Program-made: the position numbers and the translations under genes | The notes under the pieces: model-generated | Seen by the model: the letters and a program-made list of their open reading frames with translations, nothing else | What the model was told of the DNA's origin: nothing | Database searches by the model: none | Assembly: GCF_022346995.1 (NCBI RefSeq) | Contig: NZ_JAKRNM010000008.1 | Span: 146,848 to 210,847, forward strand | Reading direction: 5' to 3' | Source of the DNA: Paenibacillus sp. ACRRY | Lineage (GTDB): Bacteria; Bacillota; Bacilli; Paenibacillales; Paenibacillaceae | Length of the DNA stretch: 64,000 nucleotides | Part shown: piece after piece, positions 43,296-52,423 of the stretch | How the letters are laid out: each line of letters starts with the position of its first letter | Position numbering within the stretch: position 1 is the stretch's first letter

Positions 43296-43937
43296 ATGCA
43301 AACATCATTTATCCACAATCATCAATTTAATTATATTCAAAAACAAGCTGATTTCCTGCTCAAAACGCTACGCTCGGTCGTGGATCGAAAAGTATTAGAA
43401 ACTGTCCGTTACACAGTCGGGACGAATGCAGTCGGCATCTTCAATGAACTCACTTCGGACCAGAAGCAACTGCTGGAGCAGTTATCCACTTATGACACAG
43501 CACATGAACTGCAGTCATATCTGAATCGACTCGAAGCACATCTGATTCCATTCCCACAAGTGTCGGCGAAACAGATTCAGAAGCTATTTCCGAAGGCGAA
43601 GAAACTCAAACTGCCCGATCTGGAAACGGTCGATTACGCACGTACGACCTATCTGAGATGGACGGATATTGCTACCAATCGACTGTTCATTGTGTACCCG
43701 TACGAAGAGAAGTTTCTCGGCATCGAGGGACGGATTACGGCTACGAACAAGAAAGGGTACTGCATGTTCTGTAATCGTCATCAGGAGCTTGGATTCTTCA
43801 ATGTGAAGACGAAGGGTCATTCGCCGGATAACTTTGCTTCCATTGGCCAGTACGTATGCGTGGATAGCACGGCTTGCAACCATAGCATCACTGACATCAG
43901 CATGCTGGAGAAGTTTCTTCTTTCGACAATAAAATAA
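43296..43937 (+). CDS. FusB/FusC-family EF-G-binding protein
   Basis: A 213-residue protein of the FusB family, which binds elongation factor G and frees it from fusidic-acid-stalled ribosomes. The N-terminal helical part begins SFIHNHQFNYIQKQADFL. The C-terminal domain carries a four-cysteine zinc finger, seen as CMFCNRHQELGFF and YVCVDSTACNHSI, with the conserved LRWTDIATNR before it. ATG at 43296 (AAGGGG upstream) is preferred over 43251. Length is usual for the family. Fusidic acid tolerance is the known role; here it may be housekeeping. Confidence 0.85.
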   Translation: MQTSFIHNHQFNYIQKQADFLLKTLRSVVDRKVLETVRYTVGTNAVGIFNELTSDQKQLLEQLSTYDTAHELQSYLNRLEAHLIPFPQVSAKQIQKLFPKAKKLKLPDLETVDYARTTYLRWTDIATNRLFIVYPYEEKFLGIEGRITATNKKGYCMFCNRHQELGFFNVKTKGHSPDNFASIGQYVCVDSTACNHSITDISMLEKFLLSTIK

Positions 43938-43952
43938 CACTTAAAACAGACA

Positions 43953-43978
43953 GGGTCGCTCTCCGGAGCGACCTTTTT
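43953..43978 (+). terminator. Rho-independent terminator
   Basis: Stem GGTCGCTC with GAGCGACC, loop CG, then TTTTT. Confidence 0.85.
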
Positions 43979-44029
43979 GGTTTGATTAATGCGCGTTGTC
44001 TCATTTAAGATTACCAAACTAACGTATGG

Positions 44030-44611
44030 TTAGCGTATGTCCTTATCATAATTCAGTCCCAACTGATGCGCCTGACTAAGCAGGTTCTCATAATGCTCGG
44101 GCTTGGCATCCAACGTCTCATACAGGAATTCAACGCTGGAGTTAGGGACGCCGCAGTAATCTGCAATCCCTACATTGAGCAGGTTCGTGATCGATTCATC
44201 GTAGTTTCGCTTCTTCATCTGTTCTTCGGTCACGCCTGCAAGCGCGATCCACGTGATCTTCTGATGGTGAAGCTTGTTCGAACCGTAGGCAAATCCGTTG
44301 TTCATGACACGATCCACATACCCTTTCAGCATGGCTGGCAGATGCCACCACCAGAGAGGAAATACAAAGGCCACAGCATCATGCTTCTTCAATCGCTCCA
44401 TCTCCGTTTTAACCTCAGGGGAAAACATTTGATTCGGTTGGGTGTAATCAGGTTCATCCATGCCTCGGAGAATAGGATCGAAGCCTATCCCATGTAAATC
44501 CAATATCTCAACATCGTGACCAGCCTCAGTAAGACCTTGCAGAAAACGATCGGCGGCCTGAAATGTAAGGGAATCTTTTCTTGGATGAGACACAACAACT
44601 AATACGTTCAT
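44030..44611 (-). CDS. NAD(P)H quinone oxidoreductase (MdaB/KefF-like)
   Basis: A 193-residue flavoprotein of the NQO1/MdaB/KefF group, which reduces quinones with NAD(P)H. The flavin-binding start is MNVLVVVSHPRKDSLTFQAA, and the conserved WWWHLPAMLKGYVDRV is present. It is transcribed divergently from an HxlR-family regulator, a common pairing in which electrophiles induce the reductase. Confidence 0.88.
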   Translation of the reverse strand: MNVLVVVSHPRKDSLTFQAADRFLQGLTEAGHDVEILDLHGIGFDPILRGMDEPDYTQPNQMFSPEVKTEMERLKKHDAVAFVFPLWWWHLPAMLKGYVDRVMNNGFAYGSNKLHHQKITWIALAGVTEEQMKKRNYDESITNLLNVGIADYCGVPNSSVEFLYETLDAKPEHYENLLSQAHQLGLNYDKDIR

Positions 44612-44718
44612 GATTATATTTCACTACCTTTCTACAGCGCTTGTTTGGTAGCCACGCTTCATGGCTGATGCTATTATAAACAGGGATGATATATTCTGGA
44701 AGAACGCACTTTGAAGTT

Positions 44719-44746
44719 CTATAGGAAGATTAGAGTGCTATAGGAA
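44719..44746. promoter_or_regulatory. Direct repeats upstream of the reductase/HxlR pair
   Basis: CTATAGGAA occurs twice with starts 19 bp apart between the divergent genes. This is a possible HxlR-type operator; no experimental basis. Confidence 0.35.
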
Positions 44747-44881
44747 CATGAAAGTACCCTAAATAGACCCTGAATTGTGCCTTATTGTGGGGCTGAAATA
44801 ATACATGAAAAAGCAGGAAACAGCTATGTTTTACCATGGATGTAGTCTTTTGGATATAGTCTGATGAAGGAGAGATAAAAG

Positions 44882-45253
44882 TTGACAGAAGACCATAAAG
44901 CCGGCGCTCCCAAAAAGTATAAAGTAGGTGTGGAGGCGGCCTTGGAAGTAATGGGCGGAAAATGGAAGCCTCTGATTATTTACCACTTGATGACAGGAAG
45001 GAAACGCTCATCAGAACTTAGGAAGCTGATACCTGAAATTACGCAAAAGATGCTGACGACGCAGCTAAGAGGCTTGGAAAAAGACGAGATTGTGCAAAGA
45101 AAGGTGTATTCGGAGGTTCCCCCTAGAGTGGAGTATGAGTTAACAGACTACGGTTGGGGATTAAAACCGGCCTTGGACCAATTGTGTTACTGGGGGGAAG
45201 AGCATCTGGATAAGGTTTACGGGGATAAGTCCAAAGTGTTGGAGGAATTTTGA
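44882..45253 (+). CDS. HxlR-family transcriptional regulator
   Basis: A 123-residue winged-helix regulator of the HxlR (YodB/HypR) type. It shows VMGGKWKPLIIYHLMTGRKR and the recognition region PEITQKMLTTQLRGLEKDEI. TTG at 44882 is preceded by AAGGAGAG. The N-terminal conserved cysteine used by thiol-sensing members is not present before the HTH, so the sensing mode may differ. It probably controls the divergent reductase gene. Confidence 0.88.
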   Translation: MTEDHKAGAPKKYKVGVEAALEVMGGKWKPLIIYHLMTGRKRSSELRKLIPEITQKMLTTQLRGLEKDEIVQRKVYSEVPPRVEYELTDYGWGLKPALDQLCYWGEEHLDKVYGDKSKVLEEF

Positions 45254-45310
45254 ATCACCGGTGTGTTGAAGAGTTAAAAACAAGCTGGGGACGGGGAGGA
45301 GAATGAAGTA

Positions 45311-45826
45311 ATGAAAACAATAGAGGAATTCCTAACAAGTGATTGGTACAAAAATGTTACGGCTGAACTCGTTCAGCTTAAACCAGATATCAAGTTTGTT
45401 GAACATGCCAATTATGAAGCGGAGTTATTAATGGATTCCTTTAGAGAACGGATGTATACTCTGCACGGCTTCGCTATCTCGTCTCCAACAGAGGAAGAAT
45501 GCGTTCAATGGATTATGGAGCAATTGGCCCAGGACAAGGAAAATATCATGTCTTATGTTGTTGCTCGTCTAACATTCAGTGAGCAGCTGGACGATGACCC
45601 GGACGGGGAATTTCGGGAAGGCGAGGAGCTTGATGAGGGGGATCGATCTGAAGTTGTCGAGATTCTGGGTTTTACGAGATCAGTCATCTCTGACACCGTT
45701 ATTGAATATGATGTGGTCAAAAATCATCCCAAACTGTTAACCGGGTATTTCAAACGCACACGAATTCCAGGCGCAGCTAAATTCTCCTCACAAATTAAAA
45801 AAGTATACGCTTCAATCGAAAGCTAG
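45311..45826 (+). CDS. Hypothetical protein
   Basis: A 171-residue acidic soluble protein. It contains a strongly acidic linker (DDDPDGEFREGEELDEGDRS) and ends RTRIPGAAKFSSQIKKVYAS. GGAGGAG lies before the ATG. It may belong to the DUF6022 group, but the match is from memory of the general plan only. Confidence 0.55.
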   Translation: MKTIEEFLTSDWYKNVTAELVQLKPDIKFVEHANYEAELLMDSFRERMYTLHGFAISSPTEEECVQWIMEQLAQDKENIMSYVVARLTFSEQLDDDPDGEFREGEELDEGDRSEVVEILGFTRSVISDTVIEYDVVKNHPKLLTGYFKRTRIPGAAKFSSQIKKVYASIES

Positions 45827-45922
45827 TTGCCGTACTCTGTTAGTGAGAAGATATTCAAAAGACTCCAATACTATATAAGCTATCTGTAAATTTTAAATAA
45901 TTTTAAAGAGAGGTTAAACATA

Positions 45923-46504
45923 ATGATAGATATCTCCCACGTAGCGCCGACAGAAACAATTAAGATTATTATAGGTGCTTCATCACAGAAATATGAAGGA
46001 TGGATACAGACACAAAAGGATGAATTGGATTTGCTACGATTAGAAGATTGGGAAGAAAGTTTCAAGGATCGAAGGATTGAAGCAATTTTATCAGAACACG
46101 TTTGGGAGCATTTGACTTATGAGGAGGGAGTGCAAGCTGCGAAGATTTGTTATAAATATTTGAAAACGAGCGGTTATATCCGTTGTGCAGTTCCGGATGG
46201 ATATTTTCAGAATAAAGAGTATCAGAGCATCGTCAAGATTGGAGGGCCTGGACCACTAGATCACCCGGCGGCAAGTCATAAGATAGTACATAATTATAAC
46301 ACAATAACTAATATGTTTGAGGAGGCAGGCTTTGAAGTAGAGTTATTAGAATATTGTGATGAAGGTGGGAAGTTTTATTTTACAAATTGGAACCCTGAAA
46401 ATGGATTTATCTACCGGTCTAAGAGATTTGACCATCGGAATCAGAATGGAAATTTGAGATTTGTATCATTAATTGTTGATGCTAAAAAAGTGCAGGGTGT
46501 CTGA
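45923..46504 (+). CDS. Class I SAM-dependent methyltransferase-like protein
   Basis: A 193-residue protein. The segment EAILSEHVWEHLTYEEGVQA, followed by the YIRCAVPDG strand, fits the predicted SAM methyltransferases that lack a classic glycine-rich motif I. The start IKIIIGASSQKYEGWIQTQK has a short strand with one glycine. GAGAGG precedes the ATG. Substrate unknown; the C-terminal RSKRFDHRNQNGNLRFVSL is also seen in sugar- or polysaccharide-related members. Confidence 0.7.
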   Translation: MIDISHVAPTETIKIIIGASSQKYEGWIQTQKDELDLLRLEDWEESFKDRRIEAILSEHVWEHLTYEEGVQAAKICYKYLKTSGYIRCAVPDGYFQNKEYQSIVKIGGPGPLDHPAASHKIVHNYNTITNMFEEAGFEVELLEYCDEGGKFYFTNWNPENGFIYRSKRFDHRNQNGNLRFVSLIVDAKKVQGV

Positions 46505-46727
46505 TGAAGTGATGCTCTAAACTAGTTTTCTACTTCAGGCTAAGGCTCCCTTCCAACACTGGGATCTTGGAATGAGTTTTAAAGGTAAGAAGCATTTGTA
46601 AGCGTAGTCATTACAATTTCTAATGTTGCTCTTTTACTTCCAATGATTTGCTATGTTATGGACAAACTCGTGCACAACTAATAGTCAATGAACTACCAGT
46701 TAACATGATATTAGAGGAGGTCACCGA

Positions 46728-47477
46728 ATGAACAAGCATAGTGTTTATGAGACAAACAGCTTATATTGGAATACCCAAGGAAATGACTTTTTAGAAGCCA
46801 TTGTACTTCCCTTGTATGGCGCATTCACCTCAGAAGATAAATGGCGACTATTTGGTGATGTTTCAGGAAAGAAAATGTTAGAGATCGGATGTGGAAATGG
46901 TTACTCCCTGAAATACCATGGGGATCGCAACGCAGCTGAGTTATGGGGAATGGATATCTCAGAGAATCAGATTGAAAAGGCAAAGCAGCATTTGTCGGCG
47001 AACGGCCTTTCCGCAACATTGATCTGTTCCCCTATGGAAGAAGAGTGCGGCATACCTGTCCAATATTTTGATTTTGTCTATTCAATCTATGCCATAGGCT
47101 GGACAACCGATCTCGAAGGCACGTTCTCCCGGATTGCTTCTTATTTAAAAAAAGACGGCGTATTCATATTCAGTTGGTCTCATCCCATACATAAATGTAT
47201 TGTTGAAGAAAATAATCAATTTGTATTTAACAAGCCTTACTTCGATGAATCCTGGTATTCGGTATCGCCTGATTTTGTTCAGGGTGATCTCACCTTATCG
47301 GATCGTAAATGTTCAACCTACATTAATGCACTGGCCAGAGCAGGATTTGTGATCGAACAAATGATCGAAGAAACCGACAACGAGATATTGCAAAGGCATG
47401 ATGGAAGCAAGAATAATCTCGCAAACAGAGCGAAGATGTTTCCCGTAACTTTTGTTATTAAAGCCAGAAAACTTTGA
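46728..47477 (+). CDS. SAM-dependent methyltransferase
   Basis: A 249-residue class I methyltransferase. Motif I is LEIGCGNGYSLKYHG near residue 52. The following acidic end is LWGMDISENQIEKAKQHLS, and motif II/III is YFDFVYSIYAIGW. GAGGAGG precedes the ATG. The gene ends 20 bp before the next start. Substrate unknown. Confidence 0.85.
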   Translation: MNKHSVYETNSLYWNTQGNDFLEAIVLPLYGAFTSEDKWRLFGDVSGKKMLEIGCGNGYSLKYHGDRNAAELWGMDISENQIEKAKQHLSANGLSATLICSPMEEECGIPVQYFDFVYSIYAIGWTTDLEGTFSRIASYLKKDGVFIFSWSHPIHKCIVEENNQFVFNKPYFDESWYSVSPDFVQGDLTLSDRKCSTYINALARAGFVIEQMIEETDNEILQRHDGSKNNLANRAKMFPVTFVIKARKL

Positions 47478-47496
47478 CTGAGAGGAAATAACCAGA

Positions 47497-48066
47497 GTGA
47501 ACAATACATGGACCATTTGCATATCAGGAGATTATGACTTGAATTTTCTTATGTTTGTGGCAAGTGCACATGGACTGTTGGCAGATGAATTCGGAGAAGG
47601 TACGTGGCCTGGGGGTCAATTTTCTAATGGTGGACGAAGTAATGAAAAGTTCAAAGGGCAGTGGAATGAGCTATGGAAACAATGTGTCTATAATAAAGGA
47701 CTGATTAAAAGTGGAGTCCAGAGAAGATTGATTTTGGATCCTCCTGAGTTTTCAATGGTAGATAAGGATGTGAGGGCTGTTCTAATCCATATGTGGCCTT
47801 CTTTTATTAAATGGTGGAACATGCCTGCAGGCGGCCAAGCGGCGATGCACTACTGGGAAGGTGCGCCGAATCTTTTGTCTTTTGTACAGGAATTCGAAAG
47901 TCAGGTTGGAAGAAAAATCAAACCTTTTAAGTTAGATATTGATTTGGTGTATACAGGTTTAAGAGAACCCATTGAAGTGAATGAACAATTTATGATCATG
48001 CCAGTTAAAATTGATTATTTATTGAACAGGAATTGGTGGATGAAGAGATTTGAAGAGCGTTATTAA
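47497..48066 (+). CDS. Hypothetical protein
   Basis: A 189-residue soluble protein with tryptophan-rich stretches (MWPSFIKWWNMPAGGQAAMH, YWEGAPNLLSF). It starts with GTG after GAGAGGAAA, 20 bp after the methyltransferase stop, so the two may be co-transcribed. No family recognised. Confidence 0.6.
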   Translation: MNNTWTICISGDYDLNFLMFVASAHGLLADEFGEGTWPGGQFSNGGRSNEKFKGQWNELWKQCVYNKGLIKSGVQRRLILDPPEFSMVDKDVRAVLIHMWPSFIKWWNMPAGGQAAMHYWEGAPNLLSFVQEFESQVGRKIKPFKLDIDLVYTGLREPIEVNEQFMIMPVKIDYLLNRNWWMKRFEERY

Positions 48067-48146
48067 GTATTTTGAAGAAGCATCATACTAGACCAGCTAC
48101 TGCGAATTAAATCATGACCAAAACCCTCTCGAAAGGATATAGCTCA

Positions 48147-48569
48147 ATGAGACGAGTTGACGTAGCCTATGCATTAATCCTGGATGATACCACATCCAAG
48201 ATTCTAATGGTCAAGAATAAAGGCAATACCAGTTGGTCGCTGCCCGGTGGTGCGGTAGAAAAGGAGGAAACGTTGGATCAAGCAGCTATCAGAGAAGCCA
48301 AAGAAGAAACAGGACTTGATGTAAAAGTCCATGGGATCATTGCCATCAATGAATGTATATTTGAGAAAAAGCAGGAGCATGCCATCTTTTTCACGTTTAG
48401 AGCTGAGATTATTGGAGGGAGCTTAGAGCTTGTAAGGCCTCATGAAATATCCGAAATTGCCTGGATGGATGTAGACAAAGCTGATGAGCTAATGCCTTAT
48501 TATAAGAACGGCATACGGAGTCTAGCCCAGGGGAACGAGATTCCTCATTATGACCAAGGGAGAAAGTAA
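48147..48569 (+). CDS. NUDIX hydrolase
   Basis: A 140-residue NUDIX hydrolase that should cleave nucleoside diphosphates linked to other groups. The NUDIX box GGAVEKEETLDQAAIREAKEETGL is complete (Gx5Ex7REUxEExGU). ATG at 48147 is preferred over 48114 because AAAGGATA lies before it. Substrate unknown. Confidence 0.88.
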   Translation: MRRVDVAYALILDDTTSKILMVKNKGNTSWSLPGGAVEKEETLDQAAIREAKEETGLDVKVHGIIAINECIFEKKQEHAIFFTFRAEIIGGSLELVRPHEISEIAWMDVDKADELMPYYKNGIRSLAQGNEIPHYDQGRK

Positions 48570-48601
48570 TGCGGTTATACTTCTAAAAATGGAGTGATCA
48601 T

Positions 48602-48871
48602 ATGATCGTTATGATTAATGGAGCGTTCGGTTCCGGTAAAACGTCAGCAGGAAAGATGCTCCGACCCTTGATCGACAATAGTATGATATACGACCCAGAA
48701 GAAATAGGCTATATGATCAGAAAACTCATTCCGGAGGAATGTATGGATGAGAATGAGCGTACGGGCTAATGCGGAGATGAATTTGGAGGCTGGCAGTATC
48801 AACAAGCGCCGAAGGTTGTTCATGCTCTGAAGGATGATAAGTTTGGCATACACCTGATAACGGATAGATAA
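48602..48871 (+). pseudogene. TmrB-like ATP-binding protein, broken
   Basis: The 5' part encodes VMINGAFGSGKTSAGKMLRP and YDPEEIGYMIRKLIPEE, the P-loop and following segment of tunicamycin-resistance (TmrB) type proteins. A stop at 48767 and a large deletion follow, after which an unrelated frame reads KVVHALKDDKFGIHLITDR. TmrB-like proteins are about 190 residues, so most of the gene is lost. Confidence 0.75.
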
Positions 48872-48898
48872 AAGTAAAGAATGGTGGTGTGAGTCTCC

Positions 48899-49897
48899 TT
48901 GCTCAACTTACAGAAAACGGAGAATACAACATTCAATGAACTGAATGATTATGTTTTACGGGTTAAAAATGTGCTATCTACTACAGCAGCTGCAACTTGC
49001 ATTATTCATCATGACCGAATCGTGAATGAATGGTACTCAGGGGTACATAGTAATTCCACAGGCAGTCGAATAGTGGATGAGGAATCTCAATTTCATGTGG
49101 CATCGGTTCGAAAGACATATTTAGGACTTGCCATCAGTCTTGCCTTATATGAAGGGAAGATTTGCAGCATAGATGATGATGTTGCCGACTACTTGGATGA
49201 TGTGGATACCTTGGTAGCGGGAAACACAACGATAAGACATCTGCTAACACACACCCATGGTTTAGGTGATCTGCATCATCGATTGTTTTTGCCAGGGACG
49301 GACTGGAAATACAATAATGTTGGAGTCAATCTGCTCATTAATATCATTCAAAAATTGTATCAGATGCCACTATCTCAACTACTTGAAGATCGTGTTTTTA
49401 CACCCATGGGTTTTAGTCATACCGGTTGGAGAAAGGAACCAAATGAAAAGTTAGTTTGGCTCCTCAATGAACAATATAACGATAATCAAGGCGATGAAGC
49501 CAACTTATTTGTGAGTACCAAGGAATTGGCCTACTGGGGTTATTTGCATTTGAAAAGGGGCGCTATGCATGGGCAGCAAATACTGCCGAGAGGAGTTTTT
49601 GAGCAAGCGACGACAATCATTAGTCCTCCAGATCTCGGACACCAATTACCGAGAAACGGTTTCTTTTGGTTTGTGCAGGATGAGCCGCGTGCTATGACGG
49701 AGCTCGGGGATGAGCTTCCATCCGGTTCTTTTCAATCCTTGGGCATCACCGGCTGTGCCTGCCTTGTCATTCCGAAGTATCAAACGGTAGCGGTGAGAAT
49801 GTACAATCAAACCGGGCCCAATCCAGCAGGATATGATTATCTAGAGGATATCAAAACATTTGGAAATCTGGTTAACAAATGCGCCCAAGATCTATAA
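48899..49897 (+). CDS. Class C beta-lactamase-like serine hydrolase
   Basis: A 332-residue serine hydrolase. The SxxK nucleophile is SVRK in QFHVASVRKTYLGLAISL and the YxN motif is YNN in WKYNNVGVNLL. Another family mark is IRHLLTHTHGLGD. No signal peptide, so it is cytoplasmic. TTG at 48899 is the likely start, with GGTGGTG upstream. It is the third member of this family in the window (172, 26443), only distantly alike. Confidence 0.82.
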   Translation: MLNLQKTENTTFNELNDYVLRVKNVLSTTAAATCIIHHDRIVNEWYSGVHSNSTGSRIVDEESQFHVASVRKTYLGLAISLALYEGKICSIDDDVADYLDDVDTLVAGNTTIRHLLTHTHGLGDLHHRLFLPGTDWKYNNVGVNLLINIIQKLYQMPLSQLLEDRVFTPMGFSHTGWRKEPNEKLVWLLNEQYNDNQGDEANLFVSTKELAYWGYLHLKRGAMHGQQILPRGVFEQATTIISPPDLGHQLPRNGFFWFVQDEPRAMTELGDELPSGSFQSLGITGCACLVIPKYQTVAVRMYNQTGPNPAGYDYLEDIKTFGNLVNKCAQDL

Positions 49898-49964
49898 TCC
49901 CTGAAATTCGATCTACAGAATGATAGAAGGATATAGACAGTGGCGAAAGGAGGACAGCCCTATT

Positions 49965-50339
49965 ATGGAAGACGTTTCGGAACATAATCAATCGCAATCC
50001 ATACAATCCCTCCAATCAACCATTCTTAAATCCGAAAATGCCCTGGCTCAGATGACTCAGAAAGGGGCAAATACGACTTTAATAGAAAAGAGACTTAAGG
50101 CACTCCGTATTGGTTTGTCCATACTTGAACATGTGTGGAATCACAAACCTCATCCATATACCCTGGGAGATGTGACTGAAGCTCGCAGTGTTCTTACGGG
50201 TTTAATGCCATCCATTGACAACTCACTTGCTAAGGCTAAGGAAGGCAGTCCTCAGAGAACTCTTCTAATAAGGAGAATCCAAGCATTGGAACTGGCTGTT
50301 CAGGCGATGGATGATCTAATGAAGGAGGAACACCAGTGA
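49965..50339 (+). CDS. Small helical hypothetical protein
   Basis: A 124-residue, mostly helical protein (LQSTILKSENALAQMTQKGA, then LIEKRLKALRIGLSILEHVW). A second similar helix pair suggests an internal duplication (LIRRIQALELAVQAMDDLM). ATG at 49965 has AAAGGAGG directly upstream, stronger than the in-frame ATG at 49920. Its end overlaps the next start by 4 bp, indicating coupled translation with the methyltransferase. Confidence 0.6.
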   Translation: MEDVSEHNQSQSIQSLQSTILKSENALAQMTQKGANTTLIEKRLKALRIGLSILEHVWNHKPHPYTLGDVTEARSVLTGLMPSIDNSLAKAKEGSPQRTLLIRRIQALELAVQAMDDLMKEEHQ

Positions 50340-51088
50340 ACAGTTACTATGGAGAACTTTGCACGAAGATATATGAAAGCGACAAATCGTTAGCCGAAGG
50401 AAGAGAGCTTGATTTTTACCTTTCGTTTGCTGACAGAAAAGATATACATGTGCTTGAACCCATGTGTGGAAATGGTAGAATGTTGATCCCTTTTATGCAG
50501 CGTGAAATACAAATAGAGGGATTCGATATATCCGAAGATATGCTTAAGGTATGTAAAGAAAAAGGTGAGCGATTAAATCTGAAGCCTCATGTATATTATC
50601 AAAAGATTGAAGACTTTGTAAGCTCCAACCAGTTCGATTTAATTATGATTCCATTTGGATCGTTCTCGCTGCTTCCCAGTGAATTAGTGAACCAGAGCCT
50701 GGCCAATCTGCAATCTGCGCTTAAGGCGGAAGGTAAACTTCTATTGACGATTATGTTAAAAGGGAACGACGTGCAAGAGATTCCAGAATGGAGAGAAACG
50801 GATCGGAAGGTTGTAAACGATGAATTAATTGTCTTATCTAAAAAAGTTCAGTATCGCAAAGAGCAATCCATGCTCGTAACGGAGCTGAAATATGAGTTAG
50901 TCAAAGACGACAAAATTGAAAAGACAGAAGTCATGAACTTCCCTCTTCGTTTGTATGATATGAAGGAGTTTGAAGATATTCTTAGAGCAAATGGTTTTCA
51001 ACATATTCATTTGCATGAAGTGAAGGATGGGTATGGGGAAGGCACCTATTTTCATGTGTTTGAATGTTCCTTGTCCGATCTTAGCTAG
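50336..51088 (+). CDS. SAM-dependent methyltransferase
   Basis: A 250-residue class I methyltransferase. Motif I is VLEPMCGNGRMLIPFMQRE near residue 43, then IEGFDISEDMLKVCKEKG and FDLIMIPFGSFSLLP. It starts with GTG, overlapping the upstream stop. The C-terminal part (FEDILRANGFQHIHLHEV) is typical. Substrate unknown. Confidence 0.88.
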   Translation: MNSYYGELCTKIYESDKSLAEGRELDFYLSFADRKDIHVLEPMCGNGRMLIPFMQREIQIEGFDISEDMLKVCKEKGERLNLKPHVYYQKIEDFVSSNQFDLIMIPFGSFSLLPSELVNQSLANLQSALKAEGKLLLTIMLKGNDVQEIPEWRETDRKVVNDELIVLSKKVQYRKEQSMLVTELKYELVKDDKIEKTEVMNFPLRLYDMKEFEDILRANGFQHIHLHEVKDGYGEGTYFHVFECSLSDLS

Positions 51089-51144
51089 TGAGTAACTTAA
51101 GTAATCATCTATTATGGTCAAATGATTGAAAGGAGTGATGTGGT

Positions 51145-51201
51145 ATGAAAAACATGAATTCAAGCAGCATTGACAGAGAACTAAGAGGTGTTTGGATTTA
51201 A
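51145..51201 (+). other. 18-codon frame with strong ribosome binding site
   Basis: MKNMNSSSIDRELRGVWI, preceded by AAAGGAG. It may be a short peptide or the stub of a deleted gene upstream of the acetyltransferase. Confidence 0.3.
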
Positions 51202-51256
51202 CACAGGGGAATGACGACGTGGTTCCTCTGCGTAATTTGGGTAGGAGGAATCTAAT

Positions 51257-51700
51257 ATGGGAATTAGTCTGAAGCCTGTAACCGCTGACAACTGGTATAG
51301 TTGTACCCAATTGGAAGTAGCAGCGCATCAAAAGCAAGTATTTCCGGCCCCGGTCGTATACTGGATTGCTGAATCCAAGTTTGTCACTGATTTTCAACCA
51401 ATGGCGATATATTTCGGTGCAACTATCATTGGTTTTCTTGTGTATTGTACGATACCGGATCATGAAGGAAACTACTGGATACCAGCTCTAATGATTGATG
51501 GACAATATCAAGGAAAAGGTTATGCAAAAGAATCGATGAAACAATTGATCACATTAATGAGAGAATCATTGAACTGCCAAAAAATCATGATCGGACATAG
51601 AGCAGAAAATGCTGCTGCAGGTCATGTATATGAATCTCTGGGATTTAAAAGAGTAAGTGAAGAGTTAATTGACGGTGAAGTCGTTCGTGTTCTGACCTAA
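51257..51700 (+). CDS. GNAT N-acetyltransferase (BltD-like)
   Basis: A 147-residue acetyltransferase resembling the diamine acetyltransferase BltD. It starts ISLKPVTADNWYSCTQLEVA. The CoA-binding region is PALMIDGQYQGKGYAKESMK, and the end is ENAAAGHVYESLGFKRVSEE. GGAGGA lies before the ATG. Polyamines are the known substrates of the close relatives; here it is inferred. Confidence 0.82.
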   Translation: MGISLKPVTADNWYSCTQLEVAAHQKQVFPAPVVYWIAESKFVTDFQPMAIYFGATIIGFLVYCTIPDHEGNYWIPALMIDGQYQGKGYAKESMKQLITLMRESLNCQKIMIGHRAENAAAGHVYESLGFKRVSEELIDGEVVRVLT

Positions 51701-51760
51701 ACGAATGGATTAAGGATCCGAAAATTCAAGGGTTGCTGTTAGAGAAGTTAATTAGTGAGC

Positions 51761-51799
51761 ATGTAGATCTCCCTAGTGTCATCTAAGGGAGATCTACAT
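51761..51799. terminator. Strong inverted repeat, probable terminator
   Basis: ATGTAGATCTCCCTAG pairs with CTAAGGGAGATCTACAT with one bulge. It lacks a long T-run but lies between two plus-strand genes. Confidence 0.55.
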
Positions 51800-51856
51800 C
51801 GTAAATGCGATAAAGAATAACGAAAGATATCATACTGGAAAATTGGGAGATTAATA

Positions 51857-52387
51857 ATGAGTAGAAGTCTATATATCATATCTGGGCCCGCAGGGGTTGG
51901 GAAATCCACAACTTCAAAAATGCTAGTTCAAACTTTAAATAAAAGCGCGTATATTTCTGGAGATGAGGTTAGTCATTTCCCAGTGAAAGGACGGGGTAAA
52001 CCCTGGTTAGACAAAGAAACAAACGACTTGACATGGAAAAACATATCCTCTTTGACAACGAATTTAATAGATTATGGTTATGATGTAGTTGTTGACTATG
52101 TGGCATTTCCAGAAGACATCGATGGATTGATAAAAGAATTAGCAAATTATGATGTGAGGATAGTGTATGTGGTATTAATGGTGGATCGTCAAACCATTAT
52201 GTATAGAGACGGTCTAAGAGCGATAGAAAATCAAATGAAAGAAAGAAGCATAATACTGCTCAATGAATTTGAAAACAATCCCAATCTAAAAGAAGCGAAT
52301 AAATTATATACAAGCAATTATACGGAAGAACAGCTACCTGAAATCGTTCATGAAATTATTAATAACGATAAGTACAGTTTGAGATGA
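51857..52387 (+). CDS. P-loop small kinase-like protein
   Basis: A 176-residue P-loop protein with Walker A GPAGVGKST at residues 10-18, ISGDEVSHFPVKGRG and VVDYVAFPEDIDGLIKELA. The fold resembles small-molecule kinases such as shikimate or adenylate kinase, with a lid segment rich in basic residues. The acceptor is unknown. GGGAGA precedes the ATG. Confidence 0.72.
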   Translation: MSRSLYIISGPAGVGKSTTSKMLVQTLNKSAYISGDEVSHFPVKGRGKPWLDKETNDLTWKNISSLTTNLIDYGYDVVVDYVAFPEDIDGLIKELANYDVRIVYVVLMVDRQTIMYRDGLRAIENQMKERSIILLNEFENNPNLKEANKLYTSNYTEEQLPEIVHEIINNDKYSLR

Positions 52388-52423
52388 TTTGAGGAGTTCT
52401 AGTCCTAATAAGGAGGTATTACA

